A DNA stretch of 64,000 nt from an uncultured Clostridia bacterium (GCA_947627875.1 CANQXS010000003.1:1-64000), one strand, 5' to 3'. Positions 18,377 to 29,848 are shown, numbered from the stretch's first letter. Notes: generated by a model not told the origin, from the sequence alone. Numbers and translations: made by a program.

Positions 18377-21300
18377 TTACAGTATGTCCGCGTTGTCAGA
18401 GTCGCCGTCTACTATCGAGTATCCGTCGAGACCGTCGGGCTCCTCGTCGAAATCTATCTCGGAGTCGTCGTCATAGTCGTCGGTGGGCTCGGTGTAGTCG
18501 TCCTCGACCGCGTCGGCTTCATACGACATACCGTAGTCGCTTATCGGGGCGGGGATTATATCGGCGTCGTCGTCGAAGTTCTGGGTGAGGTCTATCTCCT
18601 GACCCTGCTCGTCGAGCACTCTTACGTCGAGAGCGAGCGACTGGAGCTCCTTGACCATAACCTTGAACGCCTCGGGGATACCCGCCTTCGGAACGTTCTG
18701 ACCCTTGACTATAGCTTCGTAGGTCTTAACGCGGCCGGTAGTGTCGTCCGACTTGACGGTGAGTATTTCCTGAAGGGTATAAGCGGCGCCGTAGGCTTCG
18801 AGAGCCCAGACTTCCATTTCTCCGAATCTCTGTCCGCCGAACTGCGCCTTGCCTCCGAGCGGCTGCTGGGTAACGAGGGCGTAAGGACCGACCGAGCGGG
18901 CGTGGATCTTATCGTCTACAAGGTGGTGGAGCTTGAGATAATACATTATGCCGACGGTAACGCGGTTGTCGAAGGGTTCGCCGGTCCTGCCGTCATAGAG
19001 GGTGGTCTTGCCGTCTTCGTCCATTCCGGCGAGGCGGAAGCACTCGCGTATATCCTCTTCGTGGGCGCCGTCGAATACGGGGGTCATTATCTTCCAGCCG
19101 AGCTTCTTGGCTGCCATTCCGAGGTGGACCTCGAGAACCTGACCGATGTTCATACGCGAAGGAACGCCGAGCGGGTTAAGAACGATGTCGAGCGGGGTGC
19201 CGTCGGCGAGGAAGGGCATATCCTCCTGAGAGAGTATTCTCGAAACAACGCCCTTGTTTCCGTGGCGGCCCGCCATCTTGTCGCCCACGGAGATCTTTCT
19301 CTTCTGGGCGATGTAGCACCTTACGAGCTGATTAACTCCGGGGCTCAGCTCGTCGCAGTTTTCGGGGGTGAATATCTTTACGTCGATGATAACGCCGGAT
19401 TCGCCGTGAGGGACTCTCAGCGAGTTGTCGCGGACTTCTCTTGCTTTTTCGCCGAATATAGCTCTTAAGAGCCTTTCCTCGGCGGTGAGCTCGGTCTCGC
19501 CCTTGGGCGTTACCTTGCCGACCAGAATGTCTCCGCTCCTCACTTCGGCGCCTATGCGGATAATGCCGTTTTCGTCGAGGTCTTTGAGCGCGTCGTCGCC
19601 CACGCCGGGGATATCCTTGGTTATCTCCTCGGGACCGAGCTTGGTATCGCGGCATTCTATCTCGTATTCCTCGATGTGGATAGAGGTGTAGATATCGTCT
19701 CTTACGAGGCGCTCGTTGAGAAGAACGGCGTCTTCGTAGTTATAGCCTTCCCAGGTCATAAAGCCGATGAGCGCGTTTCTGCCGAGCGAGATTTCGCCGT
19801 TGCAGGTTGCGGGACCGTCGCCTATAACCTGATGAGCCTCTATCCTCTCGCCCTTCGAGACTATCGGGCGCTGGTTGGTGCAGGTTCCCGAGTTGGAGCG
19901 CTTGAATTTGGTGAGGTTATAGGTCCTGAGCTCGCCGGAATCCTCGCGTACCACTATGGTCGAGGCGTCGACCTTTTCGACAACGCCGGCGGCTTCCGAA
20001 ACAACGGCAACGCCGGAGTCGAGGCAGGCCTTGTATTCCATACCCGTGCCGACTATCGGGTTCTCGGTGACGAGAAGCGGTACCGCCTGGCACTGCATGT
20101 TCGCTCCCATAAGGGCGCGGTTGGCGTCGTCGTTCTCGAGGAAAGGTATCATAGCGGTAGCTACGGATACGACCATCTTCGGCGAGACGTCCATAAAGTC
20201 GATGTTTTCGCGGTCGATCTCCATGATCTGATCGCGGTAGCGCCCGTTGACCTTTGCGCGGGCAAACTTGTTGTCTTCGGTCAGCGGCTCGTTCGCCTGA
20301 GCGACCATATAGTTGTCCTCAACGTCGGCGGTCATATAGACGACCTCGTCGGTGACTACGCCGGTAGTCTTATCCACGCGGCGGTAGGGGGCTTCGATGA
20401 AGCCGTATTCGTTGATCCTCGCGAAGGTTGCAAGGTAGGAAATAAGTCCGATGTTAGGACCTTCCGGGGTCTCAACCGGGCACATTCTGCCGTAGTGGGA
20501 GTAGTGGACGTCTCGAACCTCGAAGCCTGCGCGGTCGCGCGAGAGACCGCCGGGACCGAGAGCCGAAATTCTTCTCTTGTGCCTGAGCTCCGAGAGGGGG
20601 TTTACCTGGTCCATAAACTGCGACAGCGGGGAGCTTCCGAAGAATTCCTTGAGAGCCGCGGTCACAGGGCGGATATTGATGAGCGCCGTCGGGGTGACTA
20701 CCTCGAGGTCCTGCGACTGAATGTTCATTCTCTCGCGGATAACGCGCTCCATTCTCGCAAATCCGATGCGGAACTGGTTCTGCAAAAGCTCGCCGACGCA
20801 GCGGATACGCCTGTTTCCGAGGTGGTCTATGTCGTCGACGGTCCCGACTCCCTCGCAAAGGTTGAGGAAGTAGCTTATGGTCGCGATAATGTCTTCGATG
20901 ACGATATGGCGCGGAATGAGCTCTTCGCGGCGGAGCCTTATCTGCTCGGCGATCTCGTCGTCGCCGTTTGCGGTATCGAGAATCTCGCGAAGGACCTTGA
21001 ACGACACCTTTTCGTTGATGCCGAGGGGCTTGGCGTCGAAGTTGATGAAGCGGTCGATGTCGACCATCGCGCTGCCGATTATCTTTACCTCGTCGATGTC
21101 TACCTTATGGGTGACCTCGCCGGTGGGGCTGGTGAGGGTCTCGCGCTTTTCAACGGTAACGTAAGCCTCGCTTACGCCCGCGGCTTCGACCTCGAACGCG
21201 CGCTCCAGAGAGAGGGTCTCGCCTGCTTCAGCCATAACCTCGCCGGTCATCGGGTTCACGATGGGTCTTGAAAGAAGGTGACCCGCAAGGCGCGAGGCTA

Positions 21301-22144
21301 TTCCGAGCTTCTTGTTGTATTTGTATCTGCCGAAGCGGGAGAGATCGTATCTCGCCGCGTCGAAGAACAGGTTGTTGAGGTGGGTGATAGCGCTGTCTAC
21401 CGTCGGGGGCTCGCCCGGGCGGAGCTTCTTATAGACCTCTATAAGACCTTCCTCGGTGGTGGCGGTGGAATCCTTCTGGATTATAGTAGCCCTGAGACGC
21501 GGATCGTTGTTGAACATCGCGTCGATCTCGTCGTTGGTGCCTATTCCTATCGAGCGGATAAAGGTGGTTATCGGGATCTTTCTGTTCTTGTCGATCCTGA
21601 CGTATACAACGTCGTTCGAGTCCATTTCATACTCGAGCCAGGCGCCGCGGTTGGGGATAACGGTGGATTTGAAGAGCTCCTTGCCGGTCTTGTCCCTCTC
21701 GACGGCATAATACACGCCGGGCGAGCGGACGAGCTGGGAAACGATGACTCTCTCAGCGCCGTTGATGACAAAGGTGCCCGAAGGGGTCATAAGCGGGAAA
21801 TCTCCCATATAGACCTCCGAGTCCTTTATTTCGCCGGTCTCGAGGTTGTTGAGCCTTGCGGTAACGCGAAGCGGCGCGGCATAGGTCGTATCCCGCTCCT
21901 TGCATTCCGCTATCGAATACTTCGGCTCGGGGTCGAGCCTGTAATCGATAAAGCTGAGCTCTAAGGTCTCGTTGTAGTCCTTGATGGGACCGATGTCGCG
22001 AAAGACCTCTGCGAGCCCTTCGTCGAGGAACTGACGGTAGGACTTCTTCTGCACCTCGATGAGGTTCGGCATCTCAAGAACTTCGTTGATTTTTGCGAAG
22101 CTCTTTCGGACGTTCTTGCCGAGCTGCACGTCCCTAACATTCAT
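18377..22144 (-). CDS. rpoB: DNA-directed RNA polymerase subunit beta
   Basis: [60 protein letters not shown]. Confidence 0.98.
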   Translation of the reverse strand: MNVRDVQLGKNVRKSFAKINEVLEMPNLIEVQKKSYRQFLDEGLAEVFRDIGPIKDYNETLELSFIDYRLDPEPKYSIAECKERDTTYAAPLRVTARLNNLETGEIKDSEVYMGDFPLMTPSGTFVINGAERVIVSQLVRSPGVYYAVERDKTGKELFKSTVIPNRGAWLEYEMDSNDVVYVRIDKNRKIPITTFIRSIGIGTNDEIDAMFNNDPRLRATIIQKDSTATTEEGLIEVYKKLRPGEPPTVDSAITHLNNLFFDAARYDLSRFGRYKYNKKLGIASRLAGHLLSRPIVNPMTGEVMAEAGETLSLERAFEVEAAGVSEAYVTVEKRETLTSPTGEVTHKVDIDEVKIIGSAMVDIDRFINFDAKPLGINEKVSFKVLREILDTANGDDEIAEQIRLRREELIPRHIVIEDIIATISYFLNLCEGVGTVDDIDHLGNRRIRCVGELLQNQFRIGFARMERVIRERMNIQSQDLEVVTPTALINIRPVTAALKEFFGSSPLSQFMDQVNPLSELRHKRRISALGPGGLSRDRAGFEVRDVHYSHYGRMCPVETPEGPNIGLISYLATFARINEYGFIEAPYRRVDKTTGVVTDEVVYMTADVEDNYMVAQANEPLTEDNKFARAKVNGRYRDQIMEIDRENIDFMDVSPKMVVSVATAMIPFLENDDANRALMGANMQCQAVPLLVTENPIVGTGMEYKACLDSGVAVVSEAAGVVEKVDASTIVVREDSGELRTYNLTKFKRSNSGTCTNQRPIVSKGERIEAHQVIGDGPATCNGEISLGRNALIGFMTWEGYNYEDAVLLNERLVRDDIYTSIHIEEYEIECRDTKLGPEEITKDIPGVGDDALKDLDENGIIRIGAEVRSGDILVGKVTPKGETELTAEERLLRAIFGEKAREVRDNSLRVPHGESGVIIDVKIFTPENCDELSPGVNQLVRCYIAQKRKISVGDKMAGRHGNKGVVSRILSQEDMPFLADGTPLDIVLNPLGVPSRMNIGQVLEVHLGMAAKKLGWKIMTPVFDGAHEEDIRECFRLAGMDEDGKTTLYDGRTGEPFDNRVTVGIMYYLKLHHLVDDKIHARSVGPYALVTQQPLGGKAQFGGQRFGEMEVWALEAYGAAYTLQEILTVKSDDTTGRVKTYEAIVKGQNVPKAGIPEAFKVMVKELQSLALDVRVLDEQGQEIDLTQNFDDDADIIPAPISDYGMSYEADAVEDDYTEPTDDYDDDSEIDFDEEPDGLDGYSIVDGDSDNADIL

Positions 22145-22521
22145 TGGCTATCACTCCTTAATATTTTTACAGAGCATTGTTCACGGATAAAAAAGCGCTG
22201 TTTTGTTGATAATGCACATAGAACGCGGAAATCTGTTGAGAAATTTCTCAACAAAATTTTGCATTTTTTGCACTTTTGGCGATTGAGCGCTTATTTGCCA
22301 TTTTGACTATGATACATAATCGACTATACTACAACTTTCGGCTCAAGTCAAGCAAAACTTTGACGAAAAATGATTTTTGGCGCAAAGAGCAAGTAAAACA
22401 CCTTTACAGCCTCTTTTTTGGTGAAAATAGCCAAATTTGCCCCGCGTTCCCGCCGCCGAGAGGGGGCGCGAAGCAGCATAAAAGAAAGTCGGCACCCCGA
22501 AAAGGGCGCCGGTATGAGGCA

Positions 22522-22764
22522 TCAATATATCTCTTGCTCAAGATTGTCAAAGATTTCAGCCGAGAAGAATTCGCCGAGCGTGATGTCGAGCCCGTCGCAG
22601 AACTTTTTTATCGTGGTGATGGAAATTTCCCGCCGCTTCGGGTCGAGCATTGAATAAGCCGTAGAGGGCGTAACTCCCGAGCGATTGGCAAGCTCGTTTA
22701 TTTTTATGCCTTTTCTTTTGCAAATCTCCAAAAACCTTTCGGCAACCGCATCCTTGACTGACAT
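22522..22764 (-). CDS. XRE-family (Cro/CI) transcriptional regulator
   Basis: FLEICKRKGIKINELANRSGVTPSTAYSMLDPKRREISITTIKKFCDGLDITLGEFF. Confidence 0.9.
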   Translation of the reverse strand: MSVKDAVAERFLEICKRKGIKINELANRSGVTPSTAYSMLDPKRREISITTIKKFCDGLDITLGEFFSAEIFDNLEQEIY

Positions 22765-22797
22765 AACATCACCTCAAGGATAATTTTAAAAAATTTT

Positions 22798-22823
22798 ACG
22801 CAAATGCGTGTACGCACTTGCGT
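22798..22823. promoter_or_regulatory. Operator-like inverted repeat ACGCAAATGCG-TGTA-CGCACTTGCGT
   Basis: 10/11 match between arms; overlaps the -35 of the lipoprotein promoter; lies in the divergent intergenic region next to the XRE gene. Confidence 0.65.
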
Positions 22824-22846
22824 AATACAAAAAAGTATGCTATAAT
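22818..22846 (+). promoter_or_regulatory. Promoter of the DUF5067-like lipoprotein gene
   Basis: TTGCGT-17 bp-TATAAT. Confidence 0.6.
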
Positions 22847-22878
22847 ATTGTCATCTTATTCACAAAGGAGAAAAAATT

Positions 22879-23853
22879 ATGTTCAAAAAATCGCTATCCC
22901 TCATCTTATGCCTCATATTCGCAATAACTTTTGCTTCCTGCTCTTCTATGACGGAATATACCCCCGAGAGCGGAGACAATAATCCGCCGGCGAACGCCGA
23001 TGCAGGTGACAAGACGCCTTCATCGGACGAAAATGAGCCCGCATCTGCCCAATCTGGGCTTACGGCAACAAAGCCCGAAGCCGCTCCGCTCGAATCATCG
23101 GGAGACTTGGGCGATTATCACATTGACATCGGCGACTTCGAGCTTTCAAAGGATTATAACGGCAATCCCGCAATAATAATCAGCTATACCTATACCAACA
23201 ATTCGGACAAAGCTCAAAGCGCTATGGTGGCAATAACCGAACGCGCATTCCAGAACGGCGTCGGTCTTGAATCGGCATATTTCGGTGTCGATTCTGAAAT
23301 CGATACCTCGCTGGATATGAAAGACGTACAGCCGGGTTCGTCTTTGGAAATCAAGGAAGGTTATCTGCTTTCGAGCGAGACCGCGCCGGTTGAGTATGAG
23401 GTCTCGGGGTCGTTTTCTTTTGACGACGCGACGCTCGGAAAGACATTTGAAATAAGTCCCGACGGAAAGACCGAATATTCGGTCGCTCCCACAGGAGACG
23501 TAACCGGCGAGCTCGGGGACTTTACGGTTTCGGTGGTTTCGTGCGAAATAGATCAGGACCGCGACGGAAGCGACATTTTGGTAGTACACTACGGCTTTAC
23601 AAACAACAGCAGGAAAAACGCGAGCTTTTCCGTAAACATTTCGGCGGAAGCGTTTCAAAACGGTATAGAGCTTGACAGAGCATATTTTGCAGACGCCAAC
23701 GACAATTCAATGCTGAATATAAAGCCCGGAGCAGGTATAGAGGTCATAGAGGCATATAAGCTGCCCGACACATCGTCACCGGTGGATCTTGAAATTACAG
23801 AGTCGTTCAGCTTCAACGACGATAAGCTGACCACAACGATAAACCTCGGATAA
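22879..23853 (+). CDS. Lipoprotein with two DUF5067-like domains
   Basis: Lipobox FASCSS; repeated FELSKDYNGNPAIIISYTYTNNSDKAQSAMVAITERAFQNGVGLESAYF and VVSCEIDQDRDGSDILVVHYGFTNNSRKNASFSVNISAEAFQNGIELDRAYF. Confidence 0.8.
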   Translation: MFKKSLSLILCLIFAITFASCSSMTEYTPESGDNNPPANADAGDKTPSSDENEPASAQSGLTATKPEAAPLESSGDLGDYHIDIGDFELSKDYNGNPAIIISYTYTNNSDKAQSAMVAITERAFQNGVGLESAYFGVDSEIDTSLDMKDVQPGSSLEIKEGYLLSSETAPVEYEVSGSFSFDDATLGKTFEISPDGKTEYSVAPTGDVTGELGDFTVSVVSCEIDQDRDGSDILVVHYGFTNNSRKNASFSVNISAEAFQNGIELDRAYFADANDNSMLNIKPGAGIEVIEAYKLPDTSSPVDLEITESFSFNDDKLTTTINLG

Positions 23854-23858
23854 AAATA

Positions 23859-23892
23859 ACCGGCATCCAAAGAGGGTGCCGGTATTTTGTAT
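23859..23892 (+). terminator. Intrinsic terminator
   Basis: ACCGGCATCC-AAAGA-GGGTGCCGGT-ATTTTGTATTTT. Confidence 0.8.
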
Positions 23893-23899
23893 TTTGTTC

Positions 23900-24529
23900 T
23901 TACTTCGTACCGTAAATTCTGTCGCCCGCGTCGCCGAGACCCGGGACGATATATGCGTTCTCGTTCAGACCTTCGTCGAGATGCCCGCAGTAGACCTCAA
24001 CGTCGGGGTGAGCCTCGGTGAGCGCCTTGAGCCCCTCGGGAGCCGCGATTATCGACATAAACTTTATATGCTTGCCGCCGCGCTGCTTTATCAGGTTGAT
24101 GGCGTCGACGGCCGAGCCGCCCGTCGCGAGCATCGGGTCAAGAACGATTATAAGCCTCTCGCCGATGTTCTCGGGGAGCTTGCAGTAATACTCGTGGGGG
24201 ATATGGGTAGTTTCGTCGCGGTACATTCCTATATGCCCGACCTTAGCCGAAGGCACCAAAGCGAGTATGCCGTTGACCATACCGAGCCCCGCCCTTAAAA
24301 TGGGAACTATCGCGAGCTTCTTTCCCGCGACCATCGGCTGAACGGTCTTACAGATAGGCGTTTCGACCTCGACCATATCAAGGGGGAGGTCTCTTAAAGC
24401 CTCGTATCCCATAAGGGTGGCTATCTCCTCTATAAGGGTGCGGAAATCCTTGGTTCCGGTGGACTTGTCTCTCAGCAGGGAAATTTTGTGCTTGATAAGA
24501 GGGTGGTCAAAAATAGTTACGTTTGACAT
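23900..24529 (-). CDS. upp: Uracil phosphoribosyltransferase
   Basis: [49 protein letters not shown]. Confidence 0.96.
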   Translation of the reverse strand: MSNVTIFDHPLIKHKISLLRDKSTGTKDFRTLIEEIATLMGYEALRDLPLDMVEVETPICKTVQPMVAGKKLAIVPILRAGLGMVNGILALVPSAKVGHIGMYRDETTHIPHEYYCKLPENIGERLIIVLDPMLATGGSAVDAINLIKQRGGKHIKFMSIIAAPEGLKALTEAHPDVEVYCGHLDEGLNENAYIVPGLGDAGDRIYGTK

Positions 24530-24744
24530 AATCTCGCTCCTTTATACTTTTTTATAAATAATACCACCGCCGCGTAAAAATTTCAATACCCGCAGAAAAT
24601 TTTTGAAAAATTTGTAGACAAATCCTTGAGGAAAGTGTACAATAGTCACAAGAGCTTTTGCAAGAAATATCCGATATTTTGCAAAGACTTTTTTCGAAAA
24701 ACCGCTATTATCGTATCTGACGAATTTTTAACGGAGGTTATCTT

Positions 24745-27700
24745 ATGAAAAGGATACTTTTAAACCGCGGCTGGCAGTTCTGCCTCTGCCCGCCCGACTC
24801 TGCGCCGAAGAGCTTTTCGCCCGTCGACATTCCCCACGACTGGCTTATTTATGACTCGAAAAACCTCTATAAAGACGGCGACGGGCGGTATCGCCGTACT
24901 ATCGGCGTTCCCGAGGGGGAGAAGGGGCATTATACCCTCAGATTCGAGGGCGTTTATCAGGACTGCGATGTTTTTCTCAACGGCAAAAAGATATTTGAAT
25001 GGAAATACGGCTACACGACCTTTGACGTTCCGCTCGAGGGCATAAAGTCGGGCGAAAACCTTATCGAAGTCCTTGTGAGGCACCGCAGCCCCAACTCGCG
25101 TTGGTATTCCGGCGCGGGTATCTACAGAAACGTCCGGCTCACCGTTAAGGGCGACAGCGAGATCGTTCCCGACGGCGTATATGTCGCCCCTAAAAGGCTT
25201 GACGACGGCAGCTTCGCGATAGAAATCGATACCGAGGTAAAGGGGATCGGCAGCGCCGTTATTCGGCAGACCGTTACCGACCCTGACGGCGCGGTCATGA
25301 CTTCCGCCGAGACCGAAACGCCTCTCGGTGCAGAGACTGCGACCGTTTCGCAGACGCTCCCGCCGTTTAAAGCAAAGCTCTGGAGCCCCGAGTCGCCGAA
25401 CCTCTACGTTCTTAAGACCGAGCTTATCCAGAACGGCGAGACCGTCGACGAGGTCGTTCAGAATATAGGCTGCAAAACCTTGGAATTTTCCGCCGAAAAG
25501 GGCTTGTTCCTCAACGGAGAGCATTACAAGCTCCTCGGCACCTGCATACACCACGATATGGGCGCGCTCGGCTCGGCGACCAACAAAGCCGCGCTCCGCA
25601 GGCAGTTCACTATCCTTAAGGAGATGGGCGTAAACGCCCTTCGCACCTCTCACAACCCGCCGTCGGTCGAATTTATGGACCTCGCCGACGAGATGGGATT
25701 TTTGGTCCTCAGCGAATGCTTCGATATGTGGGAGCAGAGAAAGACCACCTACGACTATGCGCGCTTCTTCCCCGAATGGCACGCCCGCGACGTTAAAAGC
25801 TGGGTGCGCCGCGACCGCAGCCGCGCGAGCCTGTTTATGTGGAGCATCGGCAACGAGATAGGCGAGACCTATTCCCCGCGCGGAGTAGAGCTCTCGAAGG
25901 AATTAAAGGAGCTCGTAAGGCTCTACGACTATAAAAATATGTATCCCGTAACCCTCGGCTCCAACTCGATGCACAGCCCGGGCGGGCAGGAGAGCGCGAA
26001 GGTCCTCGACGTTGTGGGCTACAACTACCTCGAGCGAATCTACGACGAGCACCACGCCAAATATCCCGACTGGATAATCTACGGCTCCGAGACCTCCTCG
26101 ACCTATCAGTCACGAGGGGTATACCACTTCCCCGCTTCGATGACGACTTCAACCTTCGACGACGAGCAGTGCTCGTCGCTCCTCAACTGCGCGACGAGCT
26201 ACGGCGCGATAAACTCGGAGTATAACATAACAATAGACCGCGCTAAAGAGTATTCCCTCGGGCAGTTTATCTGGACAGCTCTCGACTACATCGGCGAGCC
26301 TACGCCATATCACACCAAGAACTCCCACTTCGGTCACGCCGACACCGCGGGCTTCCCGAAGGACACCTTCTATGCCTATAAAGCCGAGTGGAACAAGAGC
26401 TGCGAGCCGTTTGTTTATCTCTACCCTTACTGGGACTTCAACGAAGGGCAGCTTATCGACCTCTTTATCTTCTCGAACTGCTTTGAGTCGGAGCTCTGGG
26501 TCAACGGCGAATGCCTCGGCAGGCATAAGCACGACCACACCGGCTTCGGAAAGCTCTCGGGGCGCTGGCAGGTGCCTTATCATAAGGGCGAGATAAAGGC
26601 TGTGGGCTACAACGAAAAGGGCGAAAAGGTCGCTGAGATGATACGCCGCAGCTTCGGCGACGCGGCGAAAATATCCCTCAAGCCCGATAAAACCGAGCTT
26701 CTTGCCGACGGGAGCGACCTCATTTTCGTCGAGATAGGAACGCTCGATAAAGACGGGAACCCCGTTGAAAACGACCGTTCCCGCGTGAACGTCAGCGTGA
26801 GCGGAGTGGGAAGGCTCGTAGGGCTCGACAACGGCGACTCCACCGATTACGACCAATATAAAGGCACCTCGCGCAGGCTCTTTAACGGAAAGCTCCTCGC
26901 GATAATCGCCGCTAAGGACTGCGCCGGAGAGATAAATATTTGTGTAAGCTCGCGCGGTCTGCCCGACGAAAAGCTCACTCTTAAAGCGCTCCCTTATGAC
27001 GGCGAGCCCGCCTGCTGCACCGCGGAAAACACTCCGAGCGAGCCGAGCGGCGAGATACCCGTAAGAAAGATAGAGCTGAAAGTGAGCTCTCAGGTCCTCA
27101 GCCCCGACTGCCCGACCGTTGCCGCCGAGGCAAGGCTCCTGCCCGAAAACACGACCTTTGCGCCTTCCGATATAATGTTCAAGGTCACTAACGACGCGGG
27201 CGTCGTCACCAACCTCGCTAAAGTCGGGTATAAAGACGGCAGGGCAACGGTCCGCGCAGTGGGCGACGGAAAATACCGCCTAAGAGCGTACTGCAAGAAC
27301 GGCACCCACTTCGACGCAATAATCTCAGAGATCGAGCTCGAAAACAAGGGCTTCGGAAAGGCGGGTTTCGACCCCTACGGCAGTATCGTGAGCGCGTCGC
27401 TCTGCACCGATTCGGGCGAGCCGCTCCAGGTCGTTATGGAGGGCGGCTTGCAGACCGCTCACAGCGGGAGCAGGATATGCTTCGAGGGCGTGGACTTCGG
27501 CAAAATAGGCTCCGACGAGCTTACCGTGGGAATATTCAGCTATTCGAGCGGACCTATTCCGTTTGACCTCTGCGACGGCGAGGGGAACGTCTTGGAACAC
27601 CTCGTCTATCAGGCGAGGAGCATATGGAACACCTACAGCTACAACACCTTTAAGCTCAGCCGCAGATACAAGGGCGTTATGAACATAAGCTTCAAGTTTG

Positions 27701-28104
27701 AGGAATCGCTGAGGTTCGAGGGCTTTAAGTTCACCCCGACCCCCGTTATCGGGACCGCGATACCCGCCTCAGACAGAGACAGCGTTTTCGGCGACGATTT
27801 TACCGAGAACGGCAGCGCGATAGAGCATATCGGCAACAACGTGACGGTGGTGTTCGGCGGATTGAAGCCCGAGGCTCCCGCCAAGAAGCTCGAAATCACC
27901 GGCAGGACCCGCAACGCCTCCGAGAGCATAAGGATAATCGTAGGCTGCGGCGGCGAAGAAAGGCTTTATACGGTGAGCTTCCCCCATACCGAGGAGTATT
28001 CGGCACAGAGCTTTGACGTCGATATCCCCGCGGAAGCGGTCGATATAACTCTGCTGTTCCTCCCGGGGTGCGACTTCGACCTCGGCTCGATAAGGCTATT
28101 ATGA
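24745..28104 (+). CDS. Glycoside hydrolase family 2 (beta-galactosidase-like) with C-terminal carbohydrate-binding-like domains
   Basis: LNRGWQFCLCP, LLGTCIHHDMGALGSA, NALRTSHNPPSVEFMDLADEMGFLVLSECFDMWE, FMWSIGNEIGE. Confidence 0.9.
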   Translation: MKRILLNRGWQFCLCPPDSAPKSFSPVDIPHDWLIYDSKNLYKDGDGRYRRTIGVPEGEKGHYTLRFEGVYQDCDVFLNGKKIFEWKYGYTTFDVPLEGIKSGENLIEVLVRHRSPNSRWYSGAGIYRNVRLTVKGDSEIVPDGVYVAPKRLDDGSFAIEIDTEVKGIGSAVIRQTVTDPDGAVMTSAETETPLGAETATVSQTLPPFKAKLWSPESPNLYVLKTELIQNGETVDEVVQNIGCKTLEFSAEKGLFLNGEHYKLLGTCIHHDMGALGSATNKAALRRQFTILKEMGVNALRTSHNPPSVEFMDLADEMGFLVLSECFDMWEQRKTTYDYARFFPEWHARDVKSWVRRDRSRASLFMWSIGNEIGETYSPRGVELSKELKELVRLYDYKNMYPVTLGSNSMHSPGGQESAKVLDVVGYNYLERIYDEHHAKYPDWIIYGSETSSTYQSRGVYHFPASMTTSTFDDEQCSSLLNCATSYGAINSEYNITIDRAKEYSLGQFIWTALDYIGEPTPYHTKNSHFGHADTAGFPKDTFYAYKAEWNKSCEPFVYLYPYWDFNEGQLIDLFIFSNCFESELWVNGECLGRHKHDHTGFGKLSGRWQVPYHKGEIKAVGYNEKGEKVAEMIRRSFGDAAKISLKPDKTELLADGSDLIFVEIGTLDKDGNPVENDRSRVNVSVSGVGRLVGLDNGDSTDYDQYKGTSRRLFNGKLLAIIAAKDCAGEINICVSSRGLPDEKLTLKALPYDGEPACCTAENTPSEPSGEIPVRKIELKVSSQVLSPDCPTVAAEARLLPENTTFAPSDIMFKVTNDAGVVTNLAKVGYKDGRATVRAVGDGKYRLRAYCKNGTHFDAIISEIELENKGFGKAGFDPYGSIVSASLCTDSGEPLQVVMEGGLQTAHSGSRICFEGVDFGKIGSDELTVGIFSYSSGPIPFDLCDGEGNVLEHLVYQARSIWNTYSYNTFKLSRRYKGVMNISFKFEESLRFEGFKFTPTPVIGTAIPASDRDSVFGDDFTENGSAIEHIGNNVTVVFGGLKPEAPAKKLEITGRTRNASESIRIIVGCGGEERLYTVSFPHTEEYSAQSFDVDIPAEAVDITLLFLPGCDFDLGSIRLL

Positions 28105-28231
28105 GAAATCACATCATATTTTCAATAAAAATTTGCTTTTTTGCAAGGAATTTATGTGAATGTTGTGGTATACTTATAACTAAGCATTTGCCGAACAACT
28201 GCTTAATTTTGAATTGAAAGGTAAAGAGATT

Positions 28232-29680
28232 ATGAAAAGAATTTTATCTGTTGCATTGGTTCTGCTTATGATCGTCGCGCTCGTGGGCTGCGGCAGCAAA
28301 AAGCGTGAGCCGATAATCCTTACTCTCTCGACCGAAGACTCGGAAGCTATACTTAACGCCGCCGGCGTAAGGCTGCCCGACAGGGAAACCGCTGCCGGAG
28401 CCGATTCCTCGATCATCTATCTCGGCACCGAGGACCTGATGAACAACTACTCCGAAGATCAGATCATCAACACCGGCTTCTGGACCTTCCGCGAGAAATA
28501 CGGCGGAGCCATAATTTTCGAGGAGACCACCTATGAAGAGCGCTTCGATAAGCTCGCGCAGGACGTCATCGGCGGCAACCCGCCCGACTTCTTCTCTTGC
28601 GGCGTAAGCTCTGAGGCGACTTTCCCGATGTACTGCATCAACGGCTCCTTCCAGCCCGTCGATAAATACGTCGACTACACCGATCCCCTCTGGGAAGCTA
28701 TGGCAGACGCCGCCGAGGCGTTCGCCCTCGGTGAAAGGCATTTCGCCTTCGTCACCGACATAACCTTCCGCAACATCGTTCCCTACAACCGCAGAGTTAT
28801 TGAAGAATACGGCTACGACGACCCCGCCGACCTCTACTACAACGACGAGTGGACTTGGGACGTATTCTACGAGATGTGCATGGACTTCTCCGACCCCGAT
28901 GAAGACCGTTACGCTCTCGACGGCTACGCCTATAACGGCGCTCTCGTTCAGGAAGCCACCGGCAGAAAGATAATCCATAAGGACGAAAACGGCGACTACT
29001 ATGCCGAGATGGACGACCCGTATATCGAGGCTGCCAACGACCTCATCTACAACCTCAAGAAGAATGAGTGCGTATATCACGAAGGCACCAACTACTGGGC
29101 AGGAAGAAACAACCACGAAGAAGGCGCCGGCGTTAAAGACGGTCTCTGCCTCTTCTACATAACTGTTTTCGGCAACATTCAGCGCACCGTAGCGGAAATG
29201 GAAGCCGTTTGGGGCGACGTTACCAACCACGAGTTTATGTTCGCTCCTCTTCCGAGATACCAGAACGGCGACGGCGAATATTATCTCGCCTCCATTCCTA
29301 CCGGATTTATGCTCGTTGAGAACGCAAGGAACCCCGAGGGCGTTGCGCTTTACGCCGCCTGCGACCGCTTCAAGCGTATGGACTCGGTCGTTATGAGCAT
29401 CGATAAGAAGCAGCTCAAGGAGAAATATCTCTGGACCGACGAAATGCTCGACATGTACGACGAGTGCCGCGAGATAATCCTCAAGAACTCCGGTATGTAT
29501 CTCAACGGCAACCTCACCGACAACGTAAACAACGCCTACAACGCCTTCCGCGATAAGGTCGCGAGAGACTCGGGTGCAACCTCTTGGGCTCAGGTCAAGG
29601 AGGAATACAAGGATCAGCTCGACTACTATCTCGATGAGCAGAACGATATAATCAGGGATTATATCGACAGCCTCGGATAA
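28232..29680 (+). CDS. Extracellular solute-binding lipoprotein (carbohydrate ABC type)
   Basis: Lipobox LVGCGS; SBP_bac_1-like fold features DDPADLYYNDEWTWDVFYEMCMDFSDPDEDRYALDGYAY. Confidence 0.75.
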   Translation: MKRILSVALVLLMIVALVGCGSKKREPIILTLSTEDSEAILNAAGVRLPDRETAAGADSSIIYLGTEDLMNNYSEDQIINTGFWTFREKYGGAIIFEETTYEERFDKLAQDVIGGNPPDFFSCGVSSEATFPMYCINGSFQPVDKYVDYTDPLWEAMADAAEAFALGERHFAFVTDITFRNIVPYNRRVIEEYGYDDPADLYYNDEWTWDVFYEMCMDFSDPDEDRYALDGYAYNGALVQEATGRKIIHKDENGDYYAEMDDPYIEAANDLIYNLKKNECVYHEGTNYWAGRNNHEEGAGVKDGLCLFYITVFGNIQRTVAEMEAVWGDVTNHEFMFAPLPRYQNGDGEYYLASIPTGFMLVENARNPEGVALYAACDRFKRMDSVVMSIDKKQLKEKYLWTDEMLDMYDECREIILKNSGMYLNGNLTDNVNNAYNAFRDKVARDSGATSWAQVKEEYKDQLDYYLDEQNDIIRDYIDSLG

Positions 29681-29692
29681 TTCGGCAAATTT

Positions 29693-29725
29693 AAAAGCAG
29701 TCCGCGCTTTGCGGGCTGCTTTTTT
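29693..29725 (+). terminator. Intrinsic terminator after the SBP gene
   Basis: AAAAGCAGTCCGCGCTTTGCGGGCTGCTTTTTT. Confidence 0.85.
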
Positions 29726-29744
29726 GTGCGTCGCTCTGCTGCCT

Positions 29745-29832
29745 GCGGGCGAAGCCCCGTCCGCTCCCTTGCGGGAGCGGACGTGCCGCGCCTGCGGCGC
29801 GGCGCACGCTTCGCGTGCGGGGCTTCGCCCGC
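29745..29832. repeat. Three-hairpin cloverleaf palindromic element, copy 1
   Basis: Outer stem GCGGGCGAAGCCCCG/CGGGGCTTCGCCCGC enclosing TCCGCTCCC-TTGC-GGGAGCGGA, GCCGCGCC-TGC-GGCGCGGC and CACGC-TTC-GCGTG. Confidence 0.85.
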
Positions 29833-29848
29833 GTCGGGGAGCTTTGCT

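Noticed and set aside
24760-29230. Minus-strand ORFs of 340, 235 and 328 aa opposite the GH2 and SBP genes
   Set aside because: Antisense to well-supported coding sequences.
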